Below, piece after piece: positions 33,532-41,877 of a DNA stretch of 45,010 nt (positions are counted from its first letter, which is position 1; every line of letters starts with the position of its first letter). The position numbers and the translations under genes are program-made. Source of the stretch: CAYRSS01 sp964426945 (GTDB lineage: Bacteria; Planctomycetota; Phycisphaerae; UBA1845); contig CAYRSS010000032.1 in NCBI GenBank assembly GCA_964426945.1, positions 1 through 45,010 on the forward strand. The letters run 5' to 3'. Under the pieces are notes generated by a model that saw nothing but the letters and a program-made list of their open reading frames with translations, did no database searches and had not been told where the DNA came from.

Positions 33532-34641
33532 TTACGCCAGCTCGTGACACGCCGACTGCGGCAAGCGCACGGTGAACACCGCGCCGCCGTCCTCACCGCT
33601 TGTTGCTTCAACTGACCCGCCGAGGTCTTCCAGGTACTCGCGACAGATGGCCAGCCCCAACCCCGTCCCCTGACCGGCCGGCTTGGTCGTGAAGAACGGC
33701 TCGAACAACCGCTTCGTGTCTGCGGGCAGGCCAGGACCCGTGTCGGCCACGCGGATCACGATCCACTCGCCCGCGCGACCGGTGGTGATCGCCAGCCGAC
33801 CGCCGTCGGGCATGGCTTCGATCGCGTTCTTGATGAGGTTGCAGCAGACCTGGTAGAGCCGGCTGCCATGCACGCCAGGCAGTTGGTCGTCCTGGTAGTC
33901 GGCGGTGACGATGACCCGGTGCTCCGCGGCCTTCGATGAGTACTCGCGGACCGCCTGCTCGACAATGTCGTTGATGGAGGCGATGTCGAACTGGCCGTGT
34001 CCCGCGCGGGAGAACTCAAGCAGGTCGCGGATGATCTGCGTCATGCGCATCAGCCCGGTGCGCGACTCCTGAAGATACGAGTGGACCTTTGGATGCTCCG
34101 CACTGCCGATCAGACGCAGCGCAAGGTTGATGTACCGAAGAATGCCGTCGAGCGGATTATTCAGCTCATGCGCCACGCGCGCCGCCAGCTTGCCGAGCGA
34201 GGCCAGCCGCTCGTGCGTAGCGAGGCGCTGCTCGAGCCCAGCCCGCCACGAGACGTCCTCCACGGTCAGCAAGCCGATACGATCCGCCTTCCCCGCCCCC
34301 GGCATGATTGCAGTCAGCGTCAACGACAACACACGTGCCGCGGCGTCCCCGTGCCCGGCGAAGTACGCGTCGGTCCGCGCCGGAGTTCCGCTGCGAAGCA
34401 CGCCCGCCACCAGCTCCCCCCAGCCGGGAAATCCGGGGCCCATCCGGGCCTCGGTGAACAGCTCCTCCACACGGCGACCCTTGCCGAGAAGCCCAACGGC
34501 CGCCGGATTGGCGTACGTCACACCACCTGCGGCGTCGACCAGGATCACCGGCATCGGCAGGGCAGCAGCCAGCGCGGGGCCGTCCATCACGGCGCCGGAC
34601 GGCGGCTGGGCTGCTCGCGTGCTGAGGTCGGCCGCTGGCAT
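33532..34641 (-). CDS. histidine kinase with PAS domain
   Basis: 369 residues from ATG 34641 (MPAADLSTRA); a start at 34749 is also open, and a later one at ATG 34587 would still keep all domains. There is no clear membrane helix, so it is a soluble or peripheral sensor. A PAS domain (about 30-145) reads PVILVDAAGGVTYANPAAVGLLG. The HisKA helix has phospho-accepting His near 157 (ARVAHELNNPLDGI), followed by the N box NLIKNAIEAMPDGG, G1 DTGPGL, the F-type FEPFFTTK and G2 GTGLGL. It should phosphorylate the NtrC-type regulator encoded next. It is divergent from the PilT-like gene, so control of pili or related secretion is a reasonable guess, not shown. Confidence 0.9.
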   Translation of the reverse strand: MPAADLSTRAAQPPSGAVMDGPALAAALPMPVILVDAAGGVTYANPAAVGLLGKGRRVEELFTEARMGPGFPGWGELVAGVLRSGTPARTDAYFAGHGDAAARVLSLTLTAIMPGAGKADRIGLLTVEDVSWRAGLEQRLATHERLASLGKLAARVAHELNNPLDGILRYINLALRLIGSAEHPKVHSYLQESRTGLMRMTQIIRDLLEFSRAGHGQFDIASINDIVEQAVREYSSKAAEHRVIVTADYQDDQLPGVHGSRLYQVCCNLIKNAIEAMPDGGRLAITTGRAGEWIVIRVADTGPGLPADTKRLFEPFFTTKPAGQGTGLGLAICREYLEDLGGSVEATSGEDGGAVFTVRLPQSACHELA

Positions 34642-34918
34642 CTTCGGGTTCCCGCTTCGGCGCAGCCGCGTTATCGGCTCCTCGCGGGCCCGGCGGTCAG
34701 CGAGGTCGGCGCGGTGCGCGTTGTATGGTTGGTGTATCGGCATCCGCACGGGCTACGACACCCCGCGGTGATGCCGGCCGGCAGCGCGCCGCGACCCCCG
34801 AGCCTTTATCGGAACCCGCGCGGACGATGCGGCACACGGAGAACCGGCACGGAACCAGCCGACAATCTGGGAGGCGCGGCGAGCCCGCTGCCAGCCGTAA
34901 GCCCGAAGGAGACGACGC

Positions 34919-36025
34919 ATGACGGTCGCCACGCTGAACGCCTCGCCGATCCGCCCCGCGCAGTCGCGAGCGGTTGAAGACCTGCTCGCCTGGGCGGTCG
35001 AGGCCGATGCCTCGGATATGCACCTCGTGGCGGGCACACCGCCCTGCTGCCGCGTGCACGGCCGTATTCACGCCGAGTCGACCACGCCGTTGACGGAGCC
35101 CGAGATTCTTGCCGCCCTCGAGCGGATCTGTCCGCCGGAGCTGGCCCAGACGCTAACCGCCACTCGCGATGCGGACTTCTCGGTCCAGCGGAACGTCGCG
35201 GGCCGTTCGCGCCGATTCCGCGTCAACGTGTTCCGTGCGCAGCGCCGCCTCGGATGTGCGATTCGCATTATTCTCGACGAGATTCCGACGCTGGACTGGT
35301 CGGGTTTTCCGGCGCCGGTGGCGGAACGGCTCGCGGGCTACCGGAACGGACTGGTTCTCTTCACGGGGATCACGGGGTCGGGCAAGTCCACCTCGCTGGC
35401 CATGATCATCGGGCTGATCAATGCGGCGGGCGGGCGGCGCATCCTGACCATCGAGGAGCCGATCGAGTACGTCCACGCCCCTTCCCCCAACACGGTCATC
35501 TCGCAGCGCGAAGTGGGTACGGATACGGCCAGCTTCTCCGACGGATTAAAGTTCGGCCTGCGACAGGATCCGGACGTGATTCTGGTGGGGGAGATCCGCG
35601 ATCGGGAGACCGCCCAGATGGCGCTCAGCGCCGCCGAGACGGGTCACCTGGTCTTCTCGACGATGCACACGCGTGATGCCAAAGGCGCTATAACCCGCAT
35701 CACCGACATGTTCCCGCAGGAGGCGCAGCCGAATCTGAGGACGCAACTGGCGATGAGCCTGCGCGCGGTCGTGTCGCAGCATCTGCTGCCCGCGGCGGCC
35801 GCAGGGCAGCGCCGGGCGCTCGCCATGGAACTGCTCTACAACACGCTGCCGGTCGCCAGCGCCATTCGCACCGGGCGAATCGAGTCGATCGACGACGCGA
35901 TTCTCACCGGCCGCGCCGACGGCATGCTCGCGCTCGACGACTCGCTGCGGATGCTGGTCGCCTCGGGCGCGGTGACGAAGGAGACGGCCCGGCGATTCGC
36001 CAATGACCCCAAGCGATTCGCCTGA
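34919..36025 (+). CDS. pilT: PilT-like retraction ATPase
   Basis: 368 residues from ATG 34919 with AAGGAGA 8 bases upstream. It is a hexameric ATPase of the type IV pilus retraction class. Landmarks in order: an N-terminal PAS-like part with DASDMHL (the family's SDLHL motif), Walker A TGITGSGKSTS (about 149-159), the Asp box ILTIEEPIEYVH, Walker B RQDPDVILVGEIRD and His box TGHLVFSTMHT. Full-length C-domain follows. No pilB, pilC or pilin gene is nearby, so it is an isolated PilT/PilU. The adjacent two-component pair is divergent from it. It converges on the Tyr/Asp-rich lipoprotein gene. Confidence 0.9.
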   Translation: MTVATLNASPIRPAQSRAVEDLLAWAVEADASDMHLVAGTPPCCRVHGRIHAESTTPLTEPEILAALERICPPELAQTLTATRDADFSVQRNVAGRSRRFRVNVFRAQRRLGCAIRIILDEIPTLDWSGFPAPVAERLAGYRNGLVLFTGITGSGKSTSLAMIIGLINAAGGRRILTIEEPIEYVHAPSPNTVISQREVGTDTASFSDGLKFGLRQDPDVILVGEIRDRETAQMALSAAETGHLVFSTMHTRDAKGAITRITDMFPQEAQPNLRTQLAMSLRAVVSQHLLPAAAAGQRRALAMELLYNTLPVASAIRTGRIESIDDAILTGRADGMLALDDSLRMLVASGAVTKETARRFANDPKRFA

Positions 36026-36033
36026 TCCGCGAT

Positions 36034-36279
36034 CTACCAGCAATCGCCGTAGTAGTAGCAGTCGTCTTCGTAGTAGTAGACGTCGTCGTAGTAGTACGGA
36101 TCGTCGTAGATCACGTCGACGTAGCCGTACCCGTCGGAGTAGTAGTAGTCATCATCGTCGCGGAAGAAGCTGAACGAACCGGTGGCCGAGTCGCAACCGG
36201 CTACAGTGACGAACGGCGACCCACCCAGGCAGACGGCGGCAATCGCGAGCAGCGCCTTGCGGCGAAGTGATGTCAGCAT
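36034..36279 (-). CDS. tiny Tyr/Asp-rich lipoprotein
   Basis: 81 residues. A signal peptide (MLTSLRRKALLAIAAVCLGG...) ends in VTVAGC, a plausible lipobox (C29), so the protein is probably exported and lipid-anchored. The remaining 53 residues are dominated by Tyr and Asp/Glu, in runs such as FFRDDDDYYY and DDPYYYDDVYYYEDD, with two further Cys near the end (DDCYYYGDCW). No fold is expected; such acidic, aromatic strings can bind metal ions or surfaces. The composition is unlike anything else in the window, yet the signal peptide in the right place argues it is a real gene. The stop lies 8 bases from that of the converging pilT gene. Confidence 0.65.
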   Translation of the reverse strand: MLTSLRRKALLAIAAVCLGGSPFVTVAGCDSATGSFSFFRDDDDYYYSDGYGYVDVIYDDPYYYDDVYYYEDDCYYYGDCW

Positions 36280-36513
36280 GGCTCACGCCCTCCCCGGTTT
36301 GCGAATCAGATCGAACCCGACGGCCGCACCATCGCGGGCTCTGCGGCCGACCGTCGGCATGGGCCGGCCCATCGGGACCGCGCCGCAGCCTTCACCTGGA
36401 GAGACACACGCCGTCGGGGGAGGTTAGGCGCGGCCGCGGCGATCAAAGTGGCTCTTGGATGGTTCCCGCCCTGCTGCGTACGACGTGCGCGCCGGTCTCC
36501 GATCCGGCGGGAA

Positions 36514-36543
36514 ATGACCATCGCCCGCGCTGGTGCCTATAAT
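36514..36543 (+). promoter_or_regulatory. promoter of the M50 protease gene
   Basis: A perfect TATAAT lies 18 bases after ATGACC (four of six to the -35 consensus). The leader to the ATG at 36710 would be about 160 bases. The rest of the 430-base gap between 36280 and 36709 shows no gene. Confidence 0.55.
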
Positions 36544-36709
36544 GCCTCGGGCCCCGCGCCCGCCACCCGGCAAGGCCAAATTCGCTTCGTGACGGGTGCG
36601 GCCGGCGTTAGAATGAGCTTCGACACGTCGAATGCGTCGCCCGCCGGGGCGAGTATGGCACATAGATCTCCGGGCCGCGCGGCCCGGCTGGCAGACGGAC
36701 GGGCGAGCC

Positions 36710-37771
36710 ATGGCGTACGGGGAGAGGCCACTCGACAACCCGATCAACTGGTCGTTCCGGATCGGCCGCCTCTTCGGCATCGATATCCGGCTGCACCTGC
36801 TCTTCGTCCTCGGGGCGTTCGTCATCTTCCAGATGCACGTGCCGGGGAAGGACTACGTCGGCCATTGGAGCTTCTGGACGGTCCTGCGCGACTCGCTCGG
36901 CGTGTACGCCGTCCTGTTCGCCATCGTGCTCCTGCACGAATTCGGCCACTGCTTCGGGGCCCGCTCGGTCGGGGGCGAGGCGAATGAGGTTCTGCTCTGG
37001 CCGCTCGGTGGGCTGGCGATGGTCCGGCCGCCGCATCATCCGCGGGCACACCTGGTCACTACGCTCGCCGGTCCGGCGGTCAATGTGGCGCTCTTTGTCG
37101 TGCTTGGGGCGCTGGTGGTGCTGACGACCGGGCGGCTCGGGGCCCTGCCACTTAACCCGCTGAGCCCGACCACGCCGCTGGATACGACCTTCTTCCCCAC
37201 GACGCTTCAGGCGTGGCTCATCGTGTCGTTCGGGGTGAACTACCTCCTGCTGCTGTTCAACATGCTGCTGCCTTTCTACCCGTTCGACGGCGGCGCCACG
37301 GTGCAGGCGATCCTCTGGTCGAAGATTGGCTACCACCGCTCGATGGAGATCGCGACCAGCTTCGGCATGATCGGGGCCATCGGGCTGGCGGTCTTCGGCC
37401 TGTTCGCTGATGAGAGCCTGCTCCTGATCTCGGTCGCCGCGTTCGGCTACCTGTCCTGCTGGCGGCAGCGGCGCGAACTGCGCGAGTCGGGCGGGTCGGA
37501 CATGGGCGAATTCGGGTACGACTTCTCGCGCGGCTATGCTTCGCTCGATCGTGCCCACGTGCACAGCGAGCGCCGCGCCGGCTGGCTCGCGCAGTATCGT
37601 GCGAAGCGCGCGGCCGAACGGGCCGACCGCGAGCGGCAGCGCGAGGCCGATCACGCCGCCGAGGTGGAGCGGCTGCTGGCCAAAGTGTTCGAGAGCGGCC
37701 TGCACAGCCTCACGCCGAAGGAACGCCGCATCCTGGAAGAGGAGACGGCCCGCAAGCGCGCCGAATCCTGA
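36710..37771 (+). CDS. site-2-type membrane metalloprotease (M50)
   Basis: 353 residues from ATG 36710 (MAYGERPLDNPIN). Several hydrophobic segments surround the two zinc motifs: HEFGH near residue 76 in the helix VLLHEFGHCFGAR, and the Asp of LPFYPFDGG near 190, which supplies the third ligand. This is the core of the S2P/SpoIVFB group, which cut transmembrane regulators inside the membrane. After about 240 a long, charged, soluble C-terminal tail (about 110 residues, Arg/Glu-rich coiled coil) replaces the CBS or PDZ domains found in some relatives. Substrate unknown. No anti-sigma factor gene is adjacent. It converges on a histidine kinase gene over a MITE-like hairpin. Confidence 0.88.
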   Translation: MAYGERPLDNPINWSFRIGRLFGIDIRLHLLFVLGAFVIFQMHVPGKDYVGHWSFWTVLRDSLGVYAVLFAIVLLHEFGHCFGARSVGGEANEVLLWPLGGLAMVRPPHHPRAHLVTTLAGPAVNVALFVVLGALVVLTTGRLGALPLNPLSPTTPLDTTFFPTTLQAWLIVSFGVNYLLLLFNMLLPFYPFDGGATVQAILWSKIGYHRSMEIATSFGMIGAIGLAVFGLFADESLLLISVAAFGYLSCWRQRRELRESGGSDMGEFGYDFSRGYASLDRAHVHSERRAGWLAQYRAKRAAERADRERQREADHAAEVERLLAKVFESGLHSLTPKERRILEEETARKRAES

Positions 37772-37792
37772 CCCCCCTGCCAGGCGCCCTCA

Positions 37793-37893
37793 GGTGTCTG
37801 TTGAAAAAGGGGCTTGGCTCCGCCTACATCCCGCGTGCCTTGTCCGTGTGGTGCGGCCCAGGCGGTGCCTGATCCTACTTTTCAACGGACTCT
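37793..37893. repeat. MITE-like inverted-repeat element
   Basis: GTCTGTTGAAAA (37795-37806) and TTTTCAACGGAC (37878-37889) form 12-base inverted ends with one G-T pair, about 70 bases apart, around AGGGGCTTGGCTCCG. I recall similar CCGTTGAAAAAGGG-type ends in intergenic repeats of planctomycetes, but that memory is unchecked. It lies in the 134-base gap between the converging M50 and kinase genes and could fold as a bidirectional terminator. Confidence 0.5.
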
Positions 37894-37905
37894 CAGCCCT
37901 ACGCC

Positions 37906-39873
37906 TCAGTTGGCGTTCGTCGGTTCGGGCATCGCGTTTGACTTGAGGGGAATGGACAACCGAAAGTGGGCCCCGCCGTGGACGGGGTGGCGCCGCGCGG
38001 CGAGTTCCAGCCGACCGCCGAGGAGCTGAGCCCAGCCGCGGGCGAGTGCGAGGCCCAGGCCGATGCCGCTTTGAGCCTTCGCCTCGGCGTTGCGGCCGCG
38101 CCGGAAGGGACGGAACACGAGCCGGGCGTCCGCCCGATCGATCCCCGGCCCGGTATCGATCACGTCAAGATGCAAGCGGTCTTCGTCGGCCTCGAGCCGC
38201 ACGATCACGGTGGGATCCGCCGAATCGCCCGCATGCCGGCAGGCGTTGTTCACCAGCACGCCCGTCACCTGCTTGATCAGGTCCACGTCGGTGTAAACGG
38301 CGAGGCCGTTCACGACCGCGTTCTCAGCCCGCAGCACGACGCCGTGGCGCTTGCAGCGCTCGCTGATCTGGTCGGAAATGATCTGCATGAGGCCGGGCGC
38401 CGTCGTGATGGAAGGGTGGAGGGTAACCTTCTGGTTCTCCAGCCGGGCGTATTCGAGCACGCCCTCGACCAGGTCGGAAAGGCGCTTCGACTCCTTGTTG
38501 AGCGTTTCGAAGTACTCCTGCCGAGAATCTTCAGGCACCAGCCCGGCCGCAAGCATGTCGGAGTAGAGCTGGAAGGTGGTCAGCGGCGTGCGAAGCTCGT
38601 GCGTGACGGCGTAGGCGAATTGCAGGCGGCGCTCGGTCAGCGCGACGAGATTGCGGAAGCCGATCCCCGCCGCCGCGAGCACGCCGATCGCAGCCAGCCA
38701 GCTCGTCACCAGTGTCAGCCGGACCTTCTCCCACACGGCTGCAGCCGGCACGACCGGAACCTCGTTCGGCTCGAGCCGCACGGGCAGCGTCGCCATGCGG
38801 TCCTCGGTCGGCGTGTCGCCATCACGCACGGGCACCAGATCAGCCGTCGGCAGGGCTGCACGGATTTCCTTGAGCAGTTCGTTGCGCAGGCGGTCCCAGC
38901 GCACGGTGAAACCCTGGTAGAAGCGCGCGGCGCCGGCCTCGACCTTGCGCACGAACACCAGGCCGTCGTCGCCGCCTTCCAGCTTGTACCACAGCGGCTT
39001 GAACAGCAGCGGAATGACGTCTACGTTTGGCGTCGTGCTGCTGAACTCGATCTGCCCGCCCGTCTGCCAGAAGGTGTTACGCACGTTCGCGTTGATCTGC
39101 TCGGTGGTGGCACAGCCCATCTGCGACTGGGCGAGCGCTGAAAGGCCCTGTTCGAAGCGGCTCTGCTGGCGGCGCTGAAGCAGTTGGTGGGCCGCGGCGG
39201 CGGACTGCTTCTCCGGCGCGTTGTCCACCCATTCGGCGCCGCCCGTGCGGGCCGCCACCGTCTGCACCGGGGCGGTCCGGGGGACGGGCTCAGGGTCATG
39301 ATCGACCGCGGAACGCTGACTCTGCGCGTACGCCCGCTCGACACCCTCGATCATGTCCACCAGGGGCAGCGCCTCCTGCAGCCGAAGCATGGTCAGGTAG
39401 GCCTCGCGATAGTTGTCGTCGTAGCGGACGCCGAGCTTCGAGACGAGGTCGGAGCTCAGGTCAGATATCTGCGGCGAGCTCCAGCGAACCTCATCGGGCC
39501 CCGGATCCACCTGGAAGTACAGTTCAATCCACGGGCAGCCCGACCCCTCAGCGATGGGCGAGCGCTGGCGCACCATCCCGGGCGGATACTGCTCGAATTC
39601 GGGATCGTACACGTCTGAGGCGGGCGAGAATCGAACGTAGTCCTGATAGCCGCGGCCGGTTTCCACCGCGAGGTGCGGATAGACGAATTCGTCCAGCGCA
39701 TTGATCGCCAGCAGAATGCGGCTCTTGTGCTCCGCGGCGAGACGCGTCTCCTGCTCGACACGCTCAAGGCGCAGCGTGGCAGACGTGGCCCAGGCCATGC
39801 CGCCGATGACGACCGCCGTCACCAGCGCAAAGCCCAGCGCCGCCGGACGCTTGTTCGACCGCGAACTGATCAA
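37906..39873 (-). CDS. membrane histidine kinase
   Basis: 655 residues from a TTG start at 39873. One membrane helix near 13-30 and another near 390-410 (SWLAAIGVLAAAGIGF) enclose a large periplasmic domain of about 350 residues. HisKA follows with VTHELRTPL (phospho-His near 425), then N box LVNNACRHAG, G1 DTGPGID, and G2 GIGLGLALARG. The periplasmic domain is not a family I recognise. The TTG overlaps the TGA of the response regulator gene by four bases (TTGA), so the pair is translationally coupled, with regulator first. Confidence 0.9.
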   Translation of the reverse strand: MISSRSNKRPAALGFALVTAVVIGGMAWATSATLRLERVEQETRLAAEHKSRILLAINALDEFVYPHLAVETGRGYQDYVRFSPASDVYDPEFEQYPPGMVRQRSPIAEGSGCPWIELYFQVDPGPDEVRWSSPQISDLSSDLVSKLGVRYDDNYREAYLTMLRLQEALPLVDMIEGVERAYAQSQRSAVDHDPEPVPRTAPVQTVAARTGGAEWVDNAPEKQSAAAAHQLLQRRQQSRFEQGLSALAQSQMGCATTEQINANVRNTFWQTGGQIEFSSTTPNVDVIPLLFKPLWYKLEGGDDGLVFVRKVEAGAARFYQGFTVRWDRLRNELLKEIRAALPTADLVPVRDGDTPTEDRMATLPVRLEPNEVPVVPAAAVWEKVRLTLVTSWLAAIGVLAAAGIGFRNLVALTERRLQFAYAVTHELRTPLTTFQLYSDMLAAGLVPEDSRQEYFETLNKESKRLSDLVEGVLEYARLENQKVTLHPSITTAPGLMQIISDQISERCKRHGVVLRAENAVVNGLAVYTDVDLIKQVTGVLVNNACRHAGDSADPTVIVRLEADEDRLHLDVIDTGPGIDRADARLVFRPFRRGRNAEAKAQSGIGLGLALARGWAQLLGGRLELAARRHPVHGGAHFRLSIPLKSNAMPEPTNAN

Positions 39874-40613
39874 CCGGCAGCCTCCGCCGACGCGTGACCG
39901 TTGGACACCTCCAGGTCAGCGCCGAGCATGTAGCCCTTCCCCCGAACCGTCACGATCCACTCCAGACCGCCTTCGACCTCGCCGGTCAGCTTGCTGCGCA
40001 GGCGAGTGATGTGCATGTCGATGGCACGGGTCTCGACGTGCCCGTCGCGGATGCCCCACACGCACGAGAGCAACTCCTCCCGCGACACGACCCGTCCCGC
40101 GTGCGCCGCCAGCCGCTCGAGAATGCCCGCCTCCATCTCCGACAGGGCTACCCGGTCGCCGTTGGGCTGCAGGATTTCGCGCCGCGCACAGTCCACCACG
40201 ACGTTGCCGCCGGTGATCTTCATCGGCGGGGGCGTGCGCTCCGGGCTGCGGCGCAGCACCGCATCGACCCGCGCGAGCAGCTCCTTCGCCGAGAAGGGCT
40301 TGACGACATAGTCGTCCGCCCCGCTGCGCAGGCCCCGTACGCGGTCGTCCTCGGCCCCGCGGGCGCTCAGGATGATCACCGGCAGCACCGGGTGCGTCGA
40401 GCGAAGCTCGCTCAGCACCGTAAAGCCGTCCATCCGCGGCAGCATCAGGTCGAGCAGGACGAGGTCTACCTCGGCGCTGCGGGCCTCGCGCAGACCGACC
40501 TCGCCGTCAGCCGCTTCGACCGGATCGTAGCCGGCCACCTTCAGGACATCGACAATGCCCCGTCGGATGGCATCCTCATCCTCCACGACGACGACTCGTC
40601 TCTTCCTGCGCAT
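39870..40613 (-). CDS. OmpR-family response regulator
   Basis: 247 residues from ATG 40613 (MRRKRRVVVVED), chosen because GGAAGG lies about 10 bases upstream; an ATG at 40637 would add eight residues. The receiver has EDED (11-14), phospho-acceptor D55 (LLDLMLP) and YVVKPF. The C-terminal winged helix (about 130-235) ends RTKLTGEVE-type with VRGKGYML, as in OmpR/PhoB. It regulates genes on a signal from the coupled kinase. No target operator was recognised. Upstream (40614-40893) lies a 280-base spacer shared with the divergent deacetylase gene, where I see no clear promoter. Confidence 0.93.
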   Translation of the reverse strand: MRRKRRVVVVEDEDAIRRGIVDVLKVAGYDPVEAADGEVGLREARSAEVDLVLLDLMLPRMDGFTVLSELRSTHPVLPVIILSARGAEDDRVRGLRSGADDYVVKPFSAKELLARVDAVLRRSPERTPPPMKITGGNVVVDCARREILQPNGDRVALSEMEAGILERLAAHAGRVVSREELLSCVWGIRDGHVETRAIDMHITRLRSKLTGEVEGGLEWIVTVRGKGYMLGADLEVSNGHASAEAAG

Positions 40614-40932
40614 CAGACCCGTCCCTTCCAGCGGCACACCCGCGAAGAATTCCCGCCCGCGGCGTCGGCCGCGGCCAGTTCATCTTAGCGTCGCCCGCCA
40701 TCGCAAACACGAGCGTAAGTACCTATGCTCCAGTATGTTAAGCCGCTGTTACATTCGCCGCCCCCGCCAGGCGTCCGCCGACCAACGCGGTGCAGCGGGC
40801 CGGCCGAAAACCCGATAATAACGACAGGGCCGCGGCCCCGGCACGGCGGATAGCCGCCGAGCCCCGGACCCGATGCGAGGGAGATAGCCGACCATTCCCG
40901 CGAGCGACCCGCCAACCTCCCGCTGCCTCGTC

Positions 40933-41877
40933 GTGATGTACCACTACGTCCGGCCGGACACGCCCGGCCCGAACCGCGGCGTGATCGGCCTGACCCCAGA
41001 GGCATTCGAGCGGCAACTGGACGACCTGCTCGCCACGCTCGAGCCGATCGACTGGCCGCAGTTTCTTGCCGCGGGAGAGGGGCGGACCACCCTGCCGCCC
41101 CGCTGCTTTCTGCTCACCTTCGATGACGGTCTCTCGGACCACGTCCGCTATGCCGCCCCGGCGATGGCGAGGCGGTCGGTCCGCGGCGTCTTCTTCGTGG
41201 CCACCGAGCCGCTGACCCGGCCGCGTATGCTGCCCGCCCACGCGATGCACCTGCTGATCGACCACCTTGGCGCGGCGCGGCTGCGCGAGGTGGTCGACGA
41301 CTACGTCCGCGTCCACACGCGCGACCTCGAACACCTGCTGGCGGTCAGCGCCGAGGACGCCCTGGCGGTGTATCACTACGAAACCGAGGAGCGCGCGACG
41401 CTCAAGTACCTCCTGAACATGCTGATGCCCGTGCCTGTTCGACGGCGCATGATGGATGCGCTATTCGCCCAGCACGTCGGCGACCACGCCGCCTCGGCTC
41501 GCGACTTCTACCTGGGCTGGGACGACCTGGTCAGCCTCCAGAGCGCCGGCCACACCATCGGCGGCCACGGCCACACCCACGACCCGCTGGCCCTGCTCGA
41601 GCCCGGTCCCATGAAGAGCGACGTCTGCCGCTGCACGTCGATTCTCAACGAGGGGCTGGGCTTCGACCGCCGCCCGATCAGCTATCCCTTCGGCTCCGTT
41701 AACGAGGCGGTGCGCGGGGCCGCCCGCGGGGCCGGCTTCGCCCAGGGATTCACGACCATCGCCGAGTGGGCCACCCCCGCCGGCGACGCCTTCGCCGTAC
41801 CGCGGATCGACGCCGCCCGCGTGGCGGAGGAACTGGAGGATCGCCGCCCGTGCCCACCACCACTCTCAACCCGATAG
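40933..41877 (+). CDS. polysaccharide deacetylase (NodB-like)
   Basis: 314 residues from GTG 40933; the frame stays open to an ATT at 40894 that is preceded by GAGGGAGA, and the intervening codons read SRCLVVMYHYV, the usual first strand of this family, so the real start is probably upstream. Motifs: MYHYV, LTFDDGLSD (D64, D65, the catalytic base and metal Asp), GGHGHTHDP (metal His), and YPFGS later. It removes acetyl groups from N-acetylated sugars in a cell-envelope or exported glycan. No signal peptide is seen. It overlaps the methyltransferase gene by 28 bases, so the two are translated as a unit. Confidence 0.85.
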   Translation: MMYHYVRPDTPGPNRGVIGLTPEAFERQLDDLLATLEPIDWPQFLAAGEGRTTLPPRCFLLTFDDGLSDHVRYAAPAMARRSVRGVFFVATEPLTRPRMLPAHAMHLLIDHLGAARLREVVDDYVRVHTRDLEHLLAVSAEDALAVYHYETEERATLKYLLNMLMPVPVRRRMMDALFAQHVGDHAASARDFYLGWDDLVSLQSAGHTIGGHGHTHDPLALLEPGPMKSDVCRCTSILNEGLGFDRRPISYPFGSVNEAVRGAARGAGFAQGFTTIAEWATPAGDAFAVPRIDAARVAEELEDRRPCPPPLSTR

